Shown here one piece after another: positions 11,888-24,790 of a stretch of DNA of 64,000 bases. The notes under the pieces were generated by a model, which saw nothing but the letters and a program-made list of their open reading frames with translations, was not told the DNA's origin and made no database searches. Origin of the DNA: Phragmites australis (Eukaryota > Streptophyta > Magnoliopsida > Poales > Poaceae). How positions within the stretch are numbered: the stretch's first letter is position 1; every line of letters begins with the position of its first letter. A program made the position numbers and the translations under genes. Location: the NCBI RefSeq assembly GCF_958298935.1, contig NC_084941.1:13614001-13678000 (forward strand), written 5' to 3'.

Positions 11888-14800
11888 TATAATGCCCTGA
11901 GTTTTAGCATATAAAATGATAGCAAAATTTACTCCAAATTAAAACTTTTTTTAATTATTAAACCAATATAAAATCAAGTAAACATATATTTGAATATGTA
12001 TATACTTGTATGTGTGTATTCAAATATATAATTTGGCTAAGTATTCCAAATATCACTGAATTAGTTTCTGAATTAATCCCTGCAATAAATTGAGCATATG
12101 CATTTTTGGTTTGTTTTCTTTCGTGGTTCTTTGTGTGGCGATTCGAAGTGATTACTTCTCAATTCGAATCTGTTCTAGTTCCTTTTGGCAATTTCTTAAT
12201 CCAAACCAATCTGAGAAATCGATCTTCCAATCTAGCTAAAATCTATAATTCAATTATTCCATTAAATTATCCCCAAGTAACTTTGATCAACTCGAATTTG
12301 AATGTCTCTCAAATTTGAATCTCAATTTTTATTCTTTTCAGCTCAAATACAAATTGAATTCAATTCTCCTGAATTCAAACATCTCTCAAATCCCGAAGCT
12401 TCAAGTCTAAATCTTTTTCCTAATTCAAATACCCATATTTGAATTAATGCCAAATTCATTTCAATCCAACTTTCATATATTCTTTTTGAATCAACCACAA
12501 ATCAAATCCAAATCCTAATTCAAATAAACCTATTTGAATTTAATCCCAAATATCTCAAGTCCAGATTTGATCAAATCATAGTCAATTTCGTATTCGAATG
12601 CAAATTCAAATGGTCCGACATGTATCTAGTTCTATCAAATTCAATTGCTTCGCAATTTCAATCCAATCCAATTCAATTGAATCATCATACAATCTAGTTC
12701 AAATTCGAATACCTTTATTCGAATTGTCACACATTCCAATTAGAACACCATGCAATCCAATTTGGTTTATCCGAAGCCATTTCAATTCAAATCATTCCTT
12801 TGAATCATTACATGTTTAGAGATTCAAATACATTGTTTGAATTCATCATCAAGATGTTCTCTCTCTTATCTCTCACAGTCACAGAGCAAAAATCCAACTG
12901 CTCCTCTCTCTCATCTCTCTCTGGTCATCTCTCTGCATCGCACCGACCAAACCAGCTGGCCACTCCTCGTCATGCCCTGCTCTCCTTCCTCTCTCGCTAG
13001 CCGCATTCACACCAGCCAACACCATCCCCCTCTCTAATCTTCCTCACCGAGCAAGAAAAAGCCAACCTTGCTTCCTCCTCTCTTCCTTCATCTGCAAGAC
13101 TCCATCCTCCACACACATACAAGCATACACACAAGCACACATGGCACTAGCGCCTCACAAACAAGCAGTACCGGCCGCGCCGTTAGCAGCCGCGAGAGCC
13201 ACGCCGCCGATGGCACGCGCGTCGCTAGCCTTCGATCGCCGCGTAGTTGGCCCGGGCGCCATCCTCCGCATCGCCAAGCCACTCAGCTGAGCTCCGCCAT
13301 GGTGACAGGCCGCCGCTTGCAGCCTTGCCATCCCGCGCGCGCCGCCACCACCGTGCATGCCACCTCCATGTGTGTTGTCGCTGTGCTGCCATCCCCGTGG
13401 AGTCGTCGCCGCAACTCGGCCCGCGCCATCACGTAGCAACTCCGCACCATCACCGTTTGTCCTCACGGTGAGCACCTCCTCCCCTTTCTTCCCTCCTGCC
13501 TCTGCTCGGCCGCCGTCCCGCATAGCCATCGTGCGTGCCGCACCCCTGGCCATGCCACCCCTCACCCTCCCTTCCACCATTGTGGGCTCCTGCACCACGC
13601 ATCAACCGCACCGGCCAAGACCATGTTGCGTCGTGCTGTGCGCTTGCGCTGCCACACACATGTGTCACACCACCGGCAAGCTCCGCGGCACCGCTCGGCC
13701 ACGCACAACCGTCCCAGCCCTTCCTTCGCGCCATCGCCACGCCATCCCACCGATGCTGAGCTCTGTCGTGGCCATCATCGCCTCTCCATAGGTGCGTGCA
13801 AAGACGCCCCTACCGGTGAGCCTCCTCTCCTCAAGCTCTCTCCGCCAGTCGCCCCTCTGTCGGCTGCCTCATTTTTCCCTAGCCGGCCACCACCACTTCT
13901 CCGGCTGACCTCACCGCTGAGAGCCTCTGTCCTTCTCCGGTGAACCCTCAGCTCCCGGCGCCGCCTCCCTCTCTGCTGGCTTCCCCAGCCACCGCGCTCG
14001 GCTGAAGAGACCGCCGCCGCTGGTCGTCTCTCCCTCTGGCCATCTCCTCCCGCTGTCTGGCCTCTCGCTCCACTGGTCATCACCCCCAGTCGGCCATCTC
14101 CTTCTCCCCGGCCATCCCTCCCTCAGCTCCTTCCCTCTCTCTCTCTCTCTATCCAAAAGACTCAGCCGGTCTTATCCTCTAGTTACCCCTCTCTCACACC
14201 GACCATCCCTTGAGCCCCATTCGGTCCATCGGCCCATGAGCCATGTCCTCCACACAGTGTTCCTCCGGTCCACGAAACCGGTGCACCGTAGACTCCCCCA
14301 CAAACTCCTTTGGTTCACAAACTCGTGGACCGATTAAGCAAAATAGTAGCCTTTTCCAATTTTTAGAAATTCCTTTCTGGCAAATCTTCCGTCGTCAATA
14401 ATTCCACCGTTTTAACTTTGATTTTGGCGATTCTCTCGCCGATATTCCTCTACAATTATAATCTAACTCTCCGCCAAATCTTGTAATTTTTAGAGTTCAT
14501 TTAATTTTCTCGTACGGTATTTATTTTTGTGTCACGGCATTTAAACAGAGATAGCTTCGTCTTTTATTAATTAAATTTGAGTTAGATAATTTAATAACCA
14601 TGTTTAGGTTATAACCGTAGATTAGTTGCTTATGTTAATCTAACTTAACTATAAGTTGAATCCCTATGTTAATTAAAAAATAGTTTTTAGAATAAACTAA
14701 AGAGTTTGCTTTTAATAAATGTTTATAAATAGATTGTCATTTCATGCTATAGGTTGTAAATTAATCTTAGCTTAATTAAGGTAATAAATTAACCAGTGTA

Positions 14801-15320
14801 GCGGCTAGATAAATAAATACATGTTATTAGAATATAATAGAATAACTAACTTTGGTAATTAACTATTAATTACCTTTTTAATAATTAATTAATTAGATGA
14901 ATGCAATGTTTACCCTAAGTTAATTAATTACATGTATGTTTTTACCATAGCTATAGTTTATAGCTTAATTAGAGTGGCGATTAAGTAACGCTAGGTAATT
15001 AAGATTAATTACTAGATAGCTAGGGATTAGTGCTATTGATTAGAATATTAGTATAACACTTAAGAACATATATTGTTTAAACACCTATGATTATACTTAT
15101 GTATATATGTATACATGCTCACATACATATAGACACAAGTATCATACATATGTTTAAGTCTGTACACGTGCACTCACCTACACGTAGAAACCCTAACTGT
15201 CGTCTTCCGGCAGTTAAGCTTATAAACGCTCACCTAGTCCTTAATAACTTGTTAGGCTTTTCTCTAAAGTAATAAAAGAACTAGGTTAACAACTTGACCT
15301 AGCTTCACAAGATAACCTCG

Positions 15321-18300
15321 TGTAACACCCTAATTTTTCTCTAATTCCAAATTTTGTTCTTAATGGTTATTAAGGTTCAAATGAATTTAATTATTTTATT
15401 CTTAAAGAGAGAAAACCCTATTTTATAGGAAAGAAAAGGAAAATGACATAGGATATAAGTGAATATTGTGCATTCATGCTGAATTAGGCAAATAGTATTT
15501 TATTTGAATTCTTGATGAACTTATTTGAAGAGGTTTTGTCTGGATTTTTGAATTTGGAATTGGATTTGAATTCATAGGAAAAATAAAGAATAAAACTTCT
15601 TTCGGGCTGCCTTTCTCCTTTTCGGCCCAACTCCTCGGCCTCGGCCCAGCCGCCCCGGCTTTCCCCTCCCACCTGGGCCTCAAGCCAGCCTCGGCCCAGT
15701 CGCGCGCGCGCCAGCCCACGCGCCAAGCCGCCCGCACCGAGTCGTCGACAGACGGGTCCCACTCGTCAGACCTTTCTTCCTCCTCAGTCGGATTCCGACG
15801 CAGAGACGGGAACGCGCCAGCCGCCGATTTCCGTTCGAATCCGAGGCCAAACCAAAACCGAAAGCTTTTGTAGAGATGCCAAATCAAACCCCTGGGATCC
15901 CCTCTATCTCTAACCTACCATATCCCTAAGGACTCCGCGTTTAAACGGGGAAACCGAGCTCGGATTTGGTCCTCCGCCGCTGTGTCCGAGTCAAACGCGT
16001 TGCGCCGTCGCCCTGGACACCCCGAGCCTCCTATATAAGTAGAGCCTCCCTCCCCGAACACATCTCAACCGGAATTCGCCAAAACCCGAGCCTTAGACAC
16101 CGAGTTCAGAGGTCGCTGCGCCGCCCTCGCCGCCGCTTCTGCCGAGCTCGCCGCCACGCCGTTCCAGAGCAACACAGAGCATCCCGAGCCCACCATCGCG
16201 AGTGCCTGCCACCACAGAAGCTTGTCCCATCGTCGATTTGATCTCTACGCCACCGGAGAGCCTTCTCCGACGAGTTCCCGAAGCCGCCGCCGCCCCCTTC
16301 CGTCGCCGACCCCCTTCCCGTGCCGCGCAGCCTTCGGTAAGCCCCAAAACGAGATCGTCGTTCCCTCCTGATGCTTTTCCGCCGCTTATCGTCGTGATCC
16401 GAGGCCGGCGACGAGGTTTGCGCTTGTCTCCGGTGAGTCGCCGCCGTGCCCGAGCTCGGCTCCGTCGAGAACCTCTCCGCCGACCATCCCCTTTGAGCTC
16501 AACCGTTGGATCTAACCTCATCGGCCCAGATTAGATCTAATCGTACCCCTTCGGTCAACCAATCAGTAGCCGCCACGTGTGGTCACTTAACACAGTCAGC
16601 GGTCATGCCATGTCACCCATCCACCTCAGCCGCCACCTCAGCCTTTCTGCTGATGTGTCACCCTTATCACCATGCCACGTCAGCCTGAGCTACCCAGTCA
16701 GTAATTCAAACCTTTTTCTGTATAAAAATAAATCTGTTAATTCCTTTAATTGGTAAATTTGCATTTTAGCCCCTGAACTTTTCTGAAATAACAAAAAGAG
16801 CCCTGTCTTTTTACAGTTAGGTCCTTATACTTTTTCATATTTACATTTTGGTCCCTCTATTTTTACAAAAAGGTCCCTGGACTTTATGATAATTCAATTT
16901 AAGTCCTTTTTCTTTTTCCAGATTTAACTCTAGACTTGTCTTAGCCCTAACTTTTCCATCGTAACTCCGATTTAAGCGATTCTTGTGTCGATGGATTCGT
17001 TTTTCAGTGCTCTTTCTTGTTAGCAAGTTTTTATCTCGTTGTTCTTTTGTTTTATGCTTTGTTCTTAGTGTATCTTGTTTGCTTGTTTGCCGGTAATTGT
17101 GCGATTAGCCGACGACGTCCCGGATCAATTTGAAGAACATCAAGACCAGGAGCAAGAATACACTGAGCAGCAGCAAGGAGAAGGCAAGTGTCCTTGATCA
17201 TATTGAACCTATGTTTTTAAATGTTTTGTTTTACAAAACTGCATGCAATGTCTGTGATTATGATGGGTAATCACCTATGTTAGGGTTTTCCCTAGATATT
17301 CTCTTATCATCCCTTGGAACCTAGATGGTTTATGGTTAGGAGTCTTTTATGAGTAAATTGCTTAGCCATGCTTTTGGGATACTAGGAAGTGTCATAATTT
17401 TGACTAATGAACATATACAGTAATGATGATTAATATGATAATGTTTTAGCAACATGGAACCTTAGGCCTTGAGCAAAGTGATTTTGATGGTTGTCATGGT
17501 TATGACGTTGGTTTAGTGTTTGCTCAAGTAACCTAAGTAAGGACCGGTTCGTGGAGCGACAACCCAAGAAGTAACGTACCAACCACGAGGCTGATATGGG
17601 TAAAGTGTGACATACTGATTAGAGTCTGTCCAGTGTGCGTTGGGTCAGCACAAAAGGGGGCTTCTGGGTAGGAGCTGTTGCTTGCGTAAAGCCTGGCGGT
17701 GAAACCTAGTGGGCAGACATGCACTGGATTAGTCTCTGGTTAGTGGAAAGTGTCATACAATGATTCTTGGCGACACACCACTGGCGTGTGTTAAGTGTCT
17801 TGCAAACACGGCAACATGGAATTCACTGACTCGTGGGTAAAGTTGGACAACCTCTGCAGAGTGTAAAACTGTTATAACAACCGTGCTCACGGATATGAGA
17901 GACTTGGATCCTCACATGATTAGATGGTGGTTGGGTATTGACTCTGGTACAGGGAGTACTAGATGTTGTGGTCTTGGTCTTAGTGCGGGGAGCACAAGAC
18001 GGATGTGATATGCAGGGTGGGGAGCCTTGTATGCTAGTTGATGGATTGTCGGGTTACATTCGTTTAATATATGTCTAATGCTTTTGAGTCCAAATGTGTT
18101 ATTTTTCATTACTCGCATTTACGCAAATAATACCTTGTGTTAGCCTATTCTTGATATAAGCCTGCATGTCATTATTTTCTCACACTTGCTGAGTACATTA
18201 TGTGCTCACCCTTGCTTTCTCCTACCAAAAACATATGCTGCTCAGTGGAAGACTTTGAGGATTTCCAAGACGACGACCTGGTGTTCTAAGGAGCGTATCT

Positions 18301-18542
18301 TCCAGTCGATGCCTGTGGAGTCTTGGTCGCCAATGCTTTCTTTCCGCTGCCGTCGTTTAGATGATGTCGTTTAGGTTAAATTTTGAGTTTTGTTTAGGTA
18401 AAGTCTTTTATTGTAAGAGGTGAACGTTTAAATAAATAAAGTATTGCTTTTGTTACTTCACCTATGATGTCCTTATGTGTGTTAAACTTCCTGGGCACAC
18501 ATAAGCCGCACTTGGTTTTGGCCGTTAAAACCGGGTGTGACA
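15321..18542 (+). mobile_element. Nested solo LTR, 3.2 kb
   Basis: It begins TGTAACACCC at 15321 and ends AAAACCGGGTGTGACA at 18542, with the 5-bp repeat CCTCG at 15316-15320 and 18543-18547. TG...CA ends plus a perfect TSD define a single LTR with no internal domain, produced by LTR-LTR recombination of a full element. A TATA-like CTATATAAG near 16031 precedes a GC-rich region (16040-16540) that would be the transcribed leader. Chance ORFs there on both strands (for example 16093-16521 minus, 15474-15887 minus) have no recognisable domain. The shared tracts with the surrounding LTR indicate a related family inserted into its own relative. Confidence 0.88.
16031..16039 (+). promoter_or_regulatory. 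Putative TATA box of the nested LTR
   Basis: CTATATAAG lies between a GC-balanced upstream region and a GC-rich downstream region inside the 3.2-kb LTR. That is where an LTR promoter would be expected. This is inference from position and motif. Confidence 0.45.
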
Positions 18543-20566
18543 CCTCGCTAGTCTCGTGTATCAGTTTCGCTTAGAGTTTCGCTTAGCTAAGTGTTACCGA
18601 TCGTCTTCTCGTTAGGGTTAGCTTCCATCGTTTTTCTCGGTCGTTCTTCTTCGCTTTGGTGTTTCTTTGGTTTTATTCTGGTATTCATTTTCTTAGTCAC
18701 TGTGCACTTTTCGTCGTTATTCTGCGTAGGCTCAAAGTCAAGGATCTAAGCAAGAACACAAAGAAGGAATTGAAGGCGAGGCCCGATGATGACCCGGGAA
18801 ACTTGAACGATAAGACCAATTGTGAATTAAAATTCGTCAAGGCAAGTCCTATTTTCTTGATCATATTGAACCTATGGTTTTCAAATAATATTCATGATCA
18901 GCTAAAATTGGACTTATTATCGCATGTGTTATGTATTGTGCCTTTTACAAACTACTTGCAATAGTTAATCCTATCAAACACATGCCATGTCTTGAATATT
19001 ATCATCCAGAATACATATCACCCTAGGATTACCTGTCTTTATCTATATTAACGTCGGACAACGCCCAGATATCTAGCATGCTTAGGATTGAAACATCTCC
19101 TCGGATATGTCACTTTTAAAACACCTCTCCTCTGAGATAAGATTTATTGTTATCAATGATAGCTCATATACTATGAATCCTTGATGGTTGTGAATTCCGT
19201 GATGGTTGTGAAACCCTTGATGTCGTGTGGGATATGGTGGGTAATGTGTAAAAATAGGTGAAAACTGTTTGGCGGGGGCAAATAGAGTAGTACTCTGGAT
19301 GAGGATACTTCTAGAGGCTTGAGTCACCTCTGTGGTGCTCAGTGCCAGAAGATATCTACCCTGACCGCTTAAGGATCGAGTCTTGTCATCATGCTTAGCC
19401 ACCCCCATGCAACCATACGTCATGTATGGGTAGGACTTGACTTTTCCTTCACCAGACTGAGTGAATCATACCAGGAGGCTGAGAGCAGTGAGCAGCCAAG
19501 AGTCTATTTTTCTCGTTGTTTAGAGGTTTCAGGAGCTGGCCTAGGCTTAAAAGGGAAGCTGGTCTTCGGAACATGTAGCTCTAGTACTTGGCGTGTCTCG
19601 TGGAAAAGCACGGCAGGATAAGTGTTTGAAGGGTCTCGGTATGATTCGCTCCTCCGCTGGCTACGGCTGGAGGTTGAGCATATCATGTGGGTAAAACTGT
19701 ACAACCTCTACAGAGTGTAAATCTATTTGAATAGCCGAGTCCATAGTCATGGACATGCGAAGGTATGGTAACGCTTGAATAGACTCAGGGTGTGTGTGTC
19801 TTGATGAGTGAGTGTGTGGACTAGATGTCCATGTGATGAGGTTCCTGACTCAATCCGTCAGAAGTTGTGTGGTACTAGAGGTACACAGATGTGATAATAG
19901 AGACTGCAAAGTGATGTGTAGCCCCTCCAAGGACCGAAAACCCCTAGATATAACTTGTTACCCTGTTTCTGGTTTTAAAAATGTTTTGACAGCTTTGTTA
20001 CCAGGTTACCTTCTCATACATAGGGGCTTGAGGTGACACTCAGTACCAACGGAAGATGCCTGCATTTGTTACTTTTAATTTTTTTTTCAAAAGCTTTGTT
20101 ATATTTATTTCAAAAGGTTAACAATGGATAATATAACTAGATACTTGCATAAAACCTGTTTTACGCTAAAAACTATGCCGTAAACTTTATCCTTGAAATA
20201 TCTATTATGCATCTATCAACTCCTTGAAGTAGTATAGGACCTATTGAGTGCCTTTCATACCCAATATTGTTGCTTTCAGATTGTTGAGATGGATATCAAA
20301 CTCAACCCAGATGAAGTTAAAGAGAAGAGGCATTGGGTTGCGCCATCGTTTCGCTCCACTGTGCTGTAGGCTCTTCTGCCTGGCTAGTCTATCATGGACC
20401 TTTGTCCATCAGACCATCTTCTGAGCCGTTTCGGTAATTATTTTACTTGTTTTATTCGAGGTATATATTTGATATCATTATGTTGGATTTTGTACGTATC
20501 AGCTACTTGATCTAGGGACTGATGCATGAGGCACAGGAAACTTGAGGTCGAGGTCCTGACAGGAAC

Positions 20567-20944
20567 GCTGAACGATCAGCAAACCTAGAACGCGGAGCAG
20601 AGGGGGAGTGAAAGAAAATTGACGTGGGATATATGAGTCGCCTGATGGTGCAATGACGTGGCATTGAGGATGAGCGTGGGATTCATGGGATTTAGAAGGG
20701 CGCAGGACTTATGAGATTTAGGGTGAGCGCATGACTCATTAGAGATTTTTTGAATAGTAGAGATAGGATATACTTAAATTACGAAATTAAGATGTACACA
20801 CGTGTAGAATCTAGTTTTGGAATGGATGTGTTCATCTCATGATGACCGGGATATCATAAAAAAACCGAACACAGCTTTTAAACAAATCATGACACGATAA
20901 CCGACGCATTAACATCATCCAAAACCCTATACAACTTCTGAACA
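20567..20944. repeat. Duplicated segment, copy 2, second piece
   Basis: This continues the homology to copy 1 (about 3590-3957) directly after the solo LTR and its TSD. It ends in GAACA (20940-20944), the target site of the MULE-like element. Confidence 0.85.
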
Positions 20945-21599
20945 CAGATTTTTTTAATATTATATTTTTACAGATATTACAGAAATAATATCAAAAATGA
21001 GGAAATTCCAAAAATAATACCTGTTCGCCCAACGGTTTGGCGAAAACAAGTTTTCGCCATACCGTACGGTGAAAACATTATTTTCGCCATACCGTACGGC
21101 AAAAATAGGTGACGTGGCACCGGCAGCAGGTTAGGGGTGCACAGCTGAGATATCGAGGTAATTTTCACCAAACCGTATGGCGAAAAATAAATTTCGCCAA
21201 ACCGTTGAACGAAAAATCCTGCAACATGGATTGTACCTCCTGTGTGGGCCCGTGAACCCTGTCTCCTGCGTTGGAATGGCACAAAAATTTTCTTCTGTGC
21301 ACAAAATTTTTCTTCTGTGGACAAAATATTGTATCACTTTTTTATTTTGTGATTGAACTTATTTCTAAAACGGGATAGAAAAATGTAAAATAAATCGTCG
21401 AATCGCTTATCCGACAATAGGAGGTAGCTAATAGATATTACATGGTAGGCTACAAGTATAACCCGGTAAAGAGGTTACATAAGGTGATGAACATTACATG
21501 TGTTATGGGATTTTTGTCGTGACACGAATAGACCCTAAACATAAATAGGTGCTGACAACAAACATTGGCATATACGGTACGCCTAAAAAGTAACCTAAC

Positions 21600-22290
21600 A
21601 GCGTGCCGCTGCTATATCAAACATGCCTTAGAGAATGGAAATAGGCTGATATACAATAGATGCTCTCTACTGAGTGCACGTAGGATATTTGACCTTTCTT
21701 TGGGCATCGGGCCCCACCGTCTTAGTGCGACAGACCCTCTCTCGCTTTCTTTCCCTCTCTGCTTCGCTTGCTTGAGCCGCGCGGTGTTCCTAATGCACTC
21801 CTCCTCCTGCTGCTTCATTCGTAGTTCCTCCTGATGTCGCTCGTACTCTCGGCGTTGGTAACCTTCTCGCGTCCACCGCATCTCCATGTCCACCCACAGC
21901 TTCTGGTCCTTATTTTGCTCCATATCGAGCCATTGCCTGAAGTCGCAGATAGGTGGAGGAGACTAGACAAAAGAAACAAGAGGAGATATTAGTAAGAGAG
22001 TGCATGAAATCATATGGAAAGACCCACATGAGTGATCTATATCGCTATACCGGTGGGTATTCATATGGTCCATGTCGAGGCTCGCCATACTCGTAGTTGG
22101 CACACATGAAGAAGCATAGGCCATAGGTGTAGGATATATCATGTGACTCGCAAAGCCTACAAGGGTCACCACAGAAGTACATCAGTGGTTTGACCCTCTG
22201 GTGGATGAAAATCCTCAATGTTTCTTTGGCGAGCTTGGTGGAGTTGATGAAGATATTTCGGTTGAGGGAGCTGAGGAAGGAGTGATCTAT
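21600..22290 (-). pseudogene. GRF-like zinc-finger ORF of a MULE, two exons
   Basis: On the minus strand a first exon encodes RVKPLMYFCGDPC, then a second cysteine pair (CFFMCANYEY), resembling the C-x-C-G...C pattern of GRF-type zinc fingers. A GT...AG intron (about 22050-21966) follows. The second exon starts SPPPICDFRQW and continues into a charged, glutamate- and arginine-rich helix (MEQNKDQKLWVDMEMRW, then RREYERHQEELRMKQQEEE). The same two-exon plan is present, more decayed, in the plus-strand MULE at 35800-36345. I recall this pairing of a GRF-like finger with a CDFxxWxD helix from grass MULEs. The product is unknown. I see no clean start codon, so it is probably broken. Confidence 0.6.
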
Positions 22291-22639
22291 TCATGAATGA
22301 TGATGGGTTTATTTATAATGGATGGGGGCTGGTGCATGGAATGAGTGCACGGGCTTAGCTGTGGGGTGGAGCATAGGATGCCCTGTGAAAGATGGAAAAG
22401 TTGTGGTATTGATGCGTGGCAGAGATTCCCTTTGGTAGCACTTGCTTGGTGTGGTCATTTCATTCTGCAAAAGTTAAAATCCACCATATGCAAAGGTAAA
22501 ATCCACCATACTAACATAGTATAATACGATAGAAGAATAAGGTAGTAGCATCACAAGATAGTAGCATGAGAGTAACTAAACAACTTCGTAAACTAGCAGT
22601 CTGAATTAATGAAATGGAAAGCTGAATAAATGGCAATTA

Positions 22640-24090
22640 TTAATCATAGAAGCAACAAAGACTACTTCTGACCCCTACCCCAACCCCTTCTTTGTGCCCT
22701 GCCTCTAGCACGCTTGCGCCTACATGCTGACGCTGGAACGTTGATCTCCTCCTCCTCCCGAGGATGCTCGTAGGTGGAAGGTGTGTACCAATCTGGCGCA
22801 TGGCACTCACGTCTGGGCAATTGGGGATCATAGATGCCTTTTGCCTCCTGCTACGTAGTCTAAGTGGTCAGTGGTGCACCGTACAACTGTGATGAGCCCA
22901 ACACTTCCGAGGAACCTACATAGTCAAAGAATGGGTTCCCGCTAGACTGCGGTGTACCCCTAAAAACCTGTGTGGTTGTATCGATGCGGATCAAACCTGC
23001 ATTTATATCGTGCATAAACAACTGAGCATTAGCGGAGAATGCATAATAAATCAAACATTATGGAAAAAAGAGCCATGACATACCTGGCATGGGAATACAA
23101 ACAGGTGTGACAAAACCAGATCCTCCTACATGCACAGGATGCGGAGGCTGAGGAGTATTGTAGCTATGCCCGGTCCAACCAGGGCTTCATGTGAACCGGG
23201 GGCCAGCCCATCCAGAGCCTCCTGCGAAGTGGGGGTCGGCCCATCCAGATCCTCCTGTGAACTAGGGGCGGCTCATCTAGAGCCTCCTGGGAACTGCGGG
23301 GTAGCCCATCAAGAGCCTCCTGCCTGCACAATTAGTCAAATCAACACCATATAGACTATTATGCATTTAACCATTTGCATAGAAAATTATAAGATTTCTA
23401 GCGTTTGACATAAAAAATTACATACAGAATATTTAATTTTTAATGAAATAAAATATTCTCAGACTAAATAAAAAATTCTTATAGTAATAAAATTACCTAA
23501 TCCGGGGGCGGAGGCTGAGGACTAGCATATTGCTGGTGGACAAAGGAGGAGGAAGGTCGTGGGGGCCGTTGTGTGGGAGACGCGGCCGAAGGGTCGCGTA
23601 CAACAACGTCTGGTTGCTGGCATGATGTACACTCCACAATACGTCGAGCCTTCATGGAAAAGCGGGAGAACGCTTCAATGATATCGTTCATCACCATACC
23701 ACATGTGCAGTCTCGTAGCTGAATTCATCGCCTCCAGTGAATCTCTCTCGCGACATCGGACTGCGGTACACGACTAATCATTAGCAATAGTAGTAATGTG
23801 AATGTTGAAAGCTGTAAGGATTTGAAGATTTCACGTACCGCAACGTGTAGCGCAACTCCCACATGTCGTGGGTACAAGGCAGCAGTGCTAGTAGAGGAAC
23901 GACGTAGGGGTCCACGACATGAAGGAGAAGTGTACGAGTCCATGTACTATATCATAGCAGGTACTGTTGGTAACTGTAGTCGTCATAAGGGGCACCAAAC
24001 TCGATCGCGTCCGCAAGAGCATCGCCACACTGCAGCAAATCAACACCTGATGGACCATTACATATTTGACTATTTCCATAAAATACTCTG
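22640..24090 (-). pseudogene. C-terminal tail of a plant mobile domain (MAIN-like) protein
   Basis: The minus strand at 22860-22655 encodes DWYTPSTYEHPREEEEINVP followed by a basic glycine- and arginine-rich end (RRKRARGRAQRRGWGRGQK) and a stop. This is the characteristic tail of MAIN-like plant mobile domain proteins carried by grass MULEs. Proline-rich and short fragments upstream (23697-23497, 23943-23725) may be other parts. The conserved mobile-domain core is missing, and the AT-rich stretch 24100-24770 holds no gene. The identification uses the tail pattern only. Confidence 0.5.
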
Positions 24091-24099
24091 AGATTTATA

Positions 24100-24790
24100 G
24101 AGTTTGACATAACTATCACCTAAAAATATATCAATTGGAAATAAAAATAAATTACATTCATACATTACGACTACCTTAAAATTGACTAACGCGATGGCCA
24201 TACCGACCCACCATTTCTTTTCCTACAATAAAAAGTACTATAATCTTCATTACTAAAATCTAATCCATAATCTTAAATCTACATCGAAGATATCATTATT
24301 ACATAAACATATAACTAGCACCAACAAATTTAATATAATTAATTCGCAACAGCTTATTTATTAATACCATTTGATATTAGGAGTCTTGTGAATTTTTAAA
24401 AACATAATGTTCATTGAATTTTAAAATTTTAACATAAATACTTCAGTGTTGTATTACTTTTTGGATCCTCTCTTTGTTTTATTATTTTCTGTTGCAAACC
24501 ACTAGTTCTAAGTTAAAAATAATTCAATAAATACCATACTTTAGTGTAACTCATAATAATACAATCATATAATATAGTCTTACATACATCATCTTAATTA
24601 GAGTATTGATATTTAATTTTTGCATACACATATATTTTATTTTCTAAACCTAATACTAAAATAATGTACACCTAAAATAAATATTTACAAAAATTTTCTG
24701 CTCCCTAATTCAATCTAAATACACATAAATCAATAGACATATATTAAAAACACAATTATAAAGAAAAAACTTTATCTCAACATTCTTCTT
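24100..24790. other. AT-rich interior of the MULE, no gene
   Basis: Very AT-rich sequence without open frames of note, followed by a CT-rich microsatellite-like tract (CTTCCTCCT-type words, 24786-24900). Confidence 0.5.

Larger units (their letters stand above)
11888..20561. mobile_element. Large solo LTR (outer), split by a nested solo LTR
   Basis: The element starts TATAATGCCC at 11888 and ends CCTGACA at 20561. It is flanked by the 5-bp repeat GGAAC (11883-11887 and 20562-20566). Copy 1 of the duplicated segment carries a single GGAAC at the matching place, so the empty site is visible. Removing the nested element and its extra TSD leaves about 5.4 kb. I see no gag, pol or second copy of the left end near the right end, so a solo LTR fits better than a full element. 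The canonical TG start seems mutated to TA. It shares short tracts with the nested LTR (CTTGATCATATTGAACCTATG; ACAACCTCTGCAGAGTGTAA with one change). The gypsy family is inferred from LTR style only. Confidence 0.8.

Noticed and set aside
13068..14156. Cluster of overlapping ORFs of 60-147 codons on both strands
   Set aside because: They overlap in all frames inside the GC- and CT-rich part of the outer solo LTR and show alanine-, proline- or arginine-rich compositional bias. No domain is visible.
15474..16534. ORFs of 90-142 codons on both strands
   Set aside because: They fall in the GC-rich leader region of the nested solo LTR and have no recognisable motif. The single-LTR structure leaves no place for a coding region.
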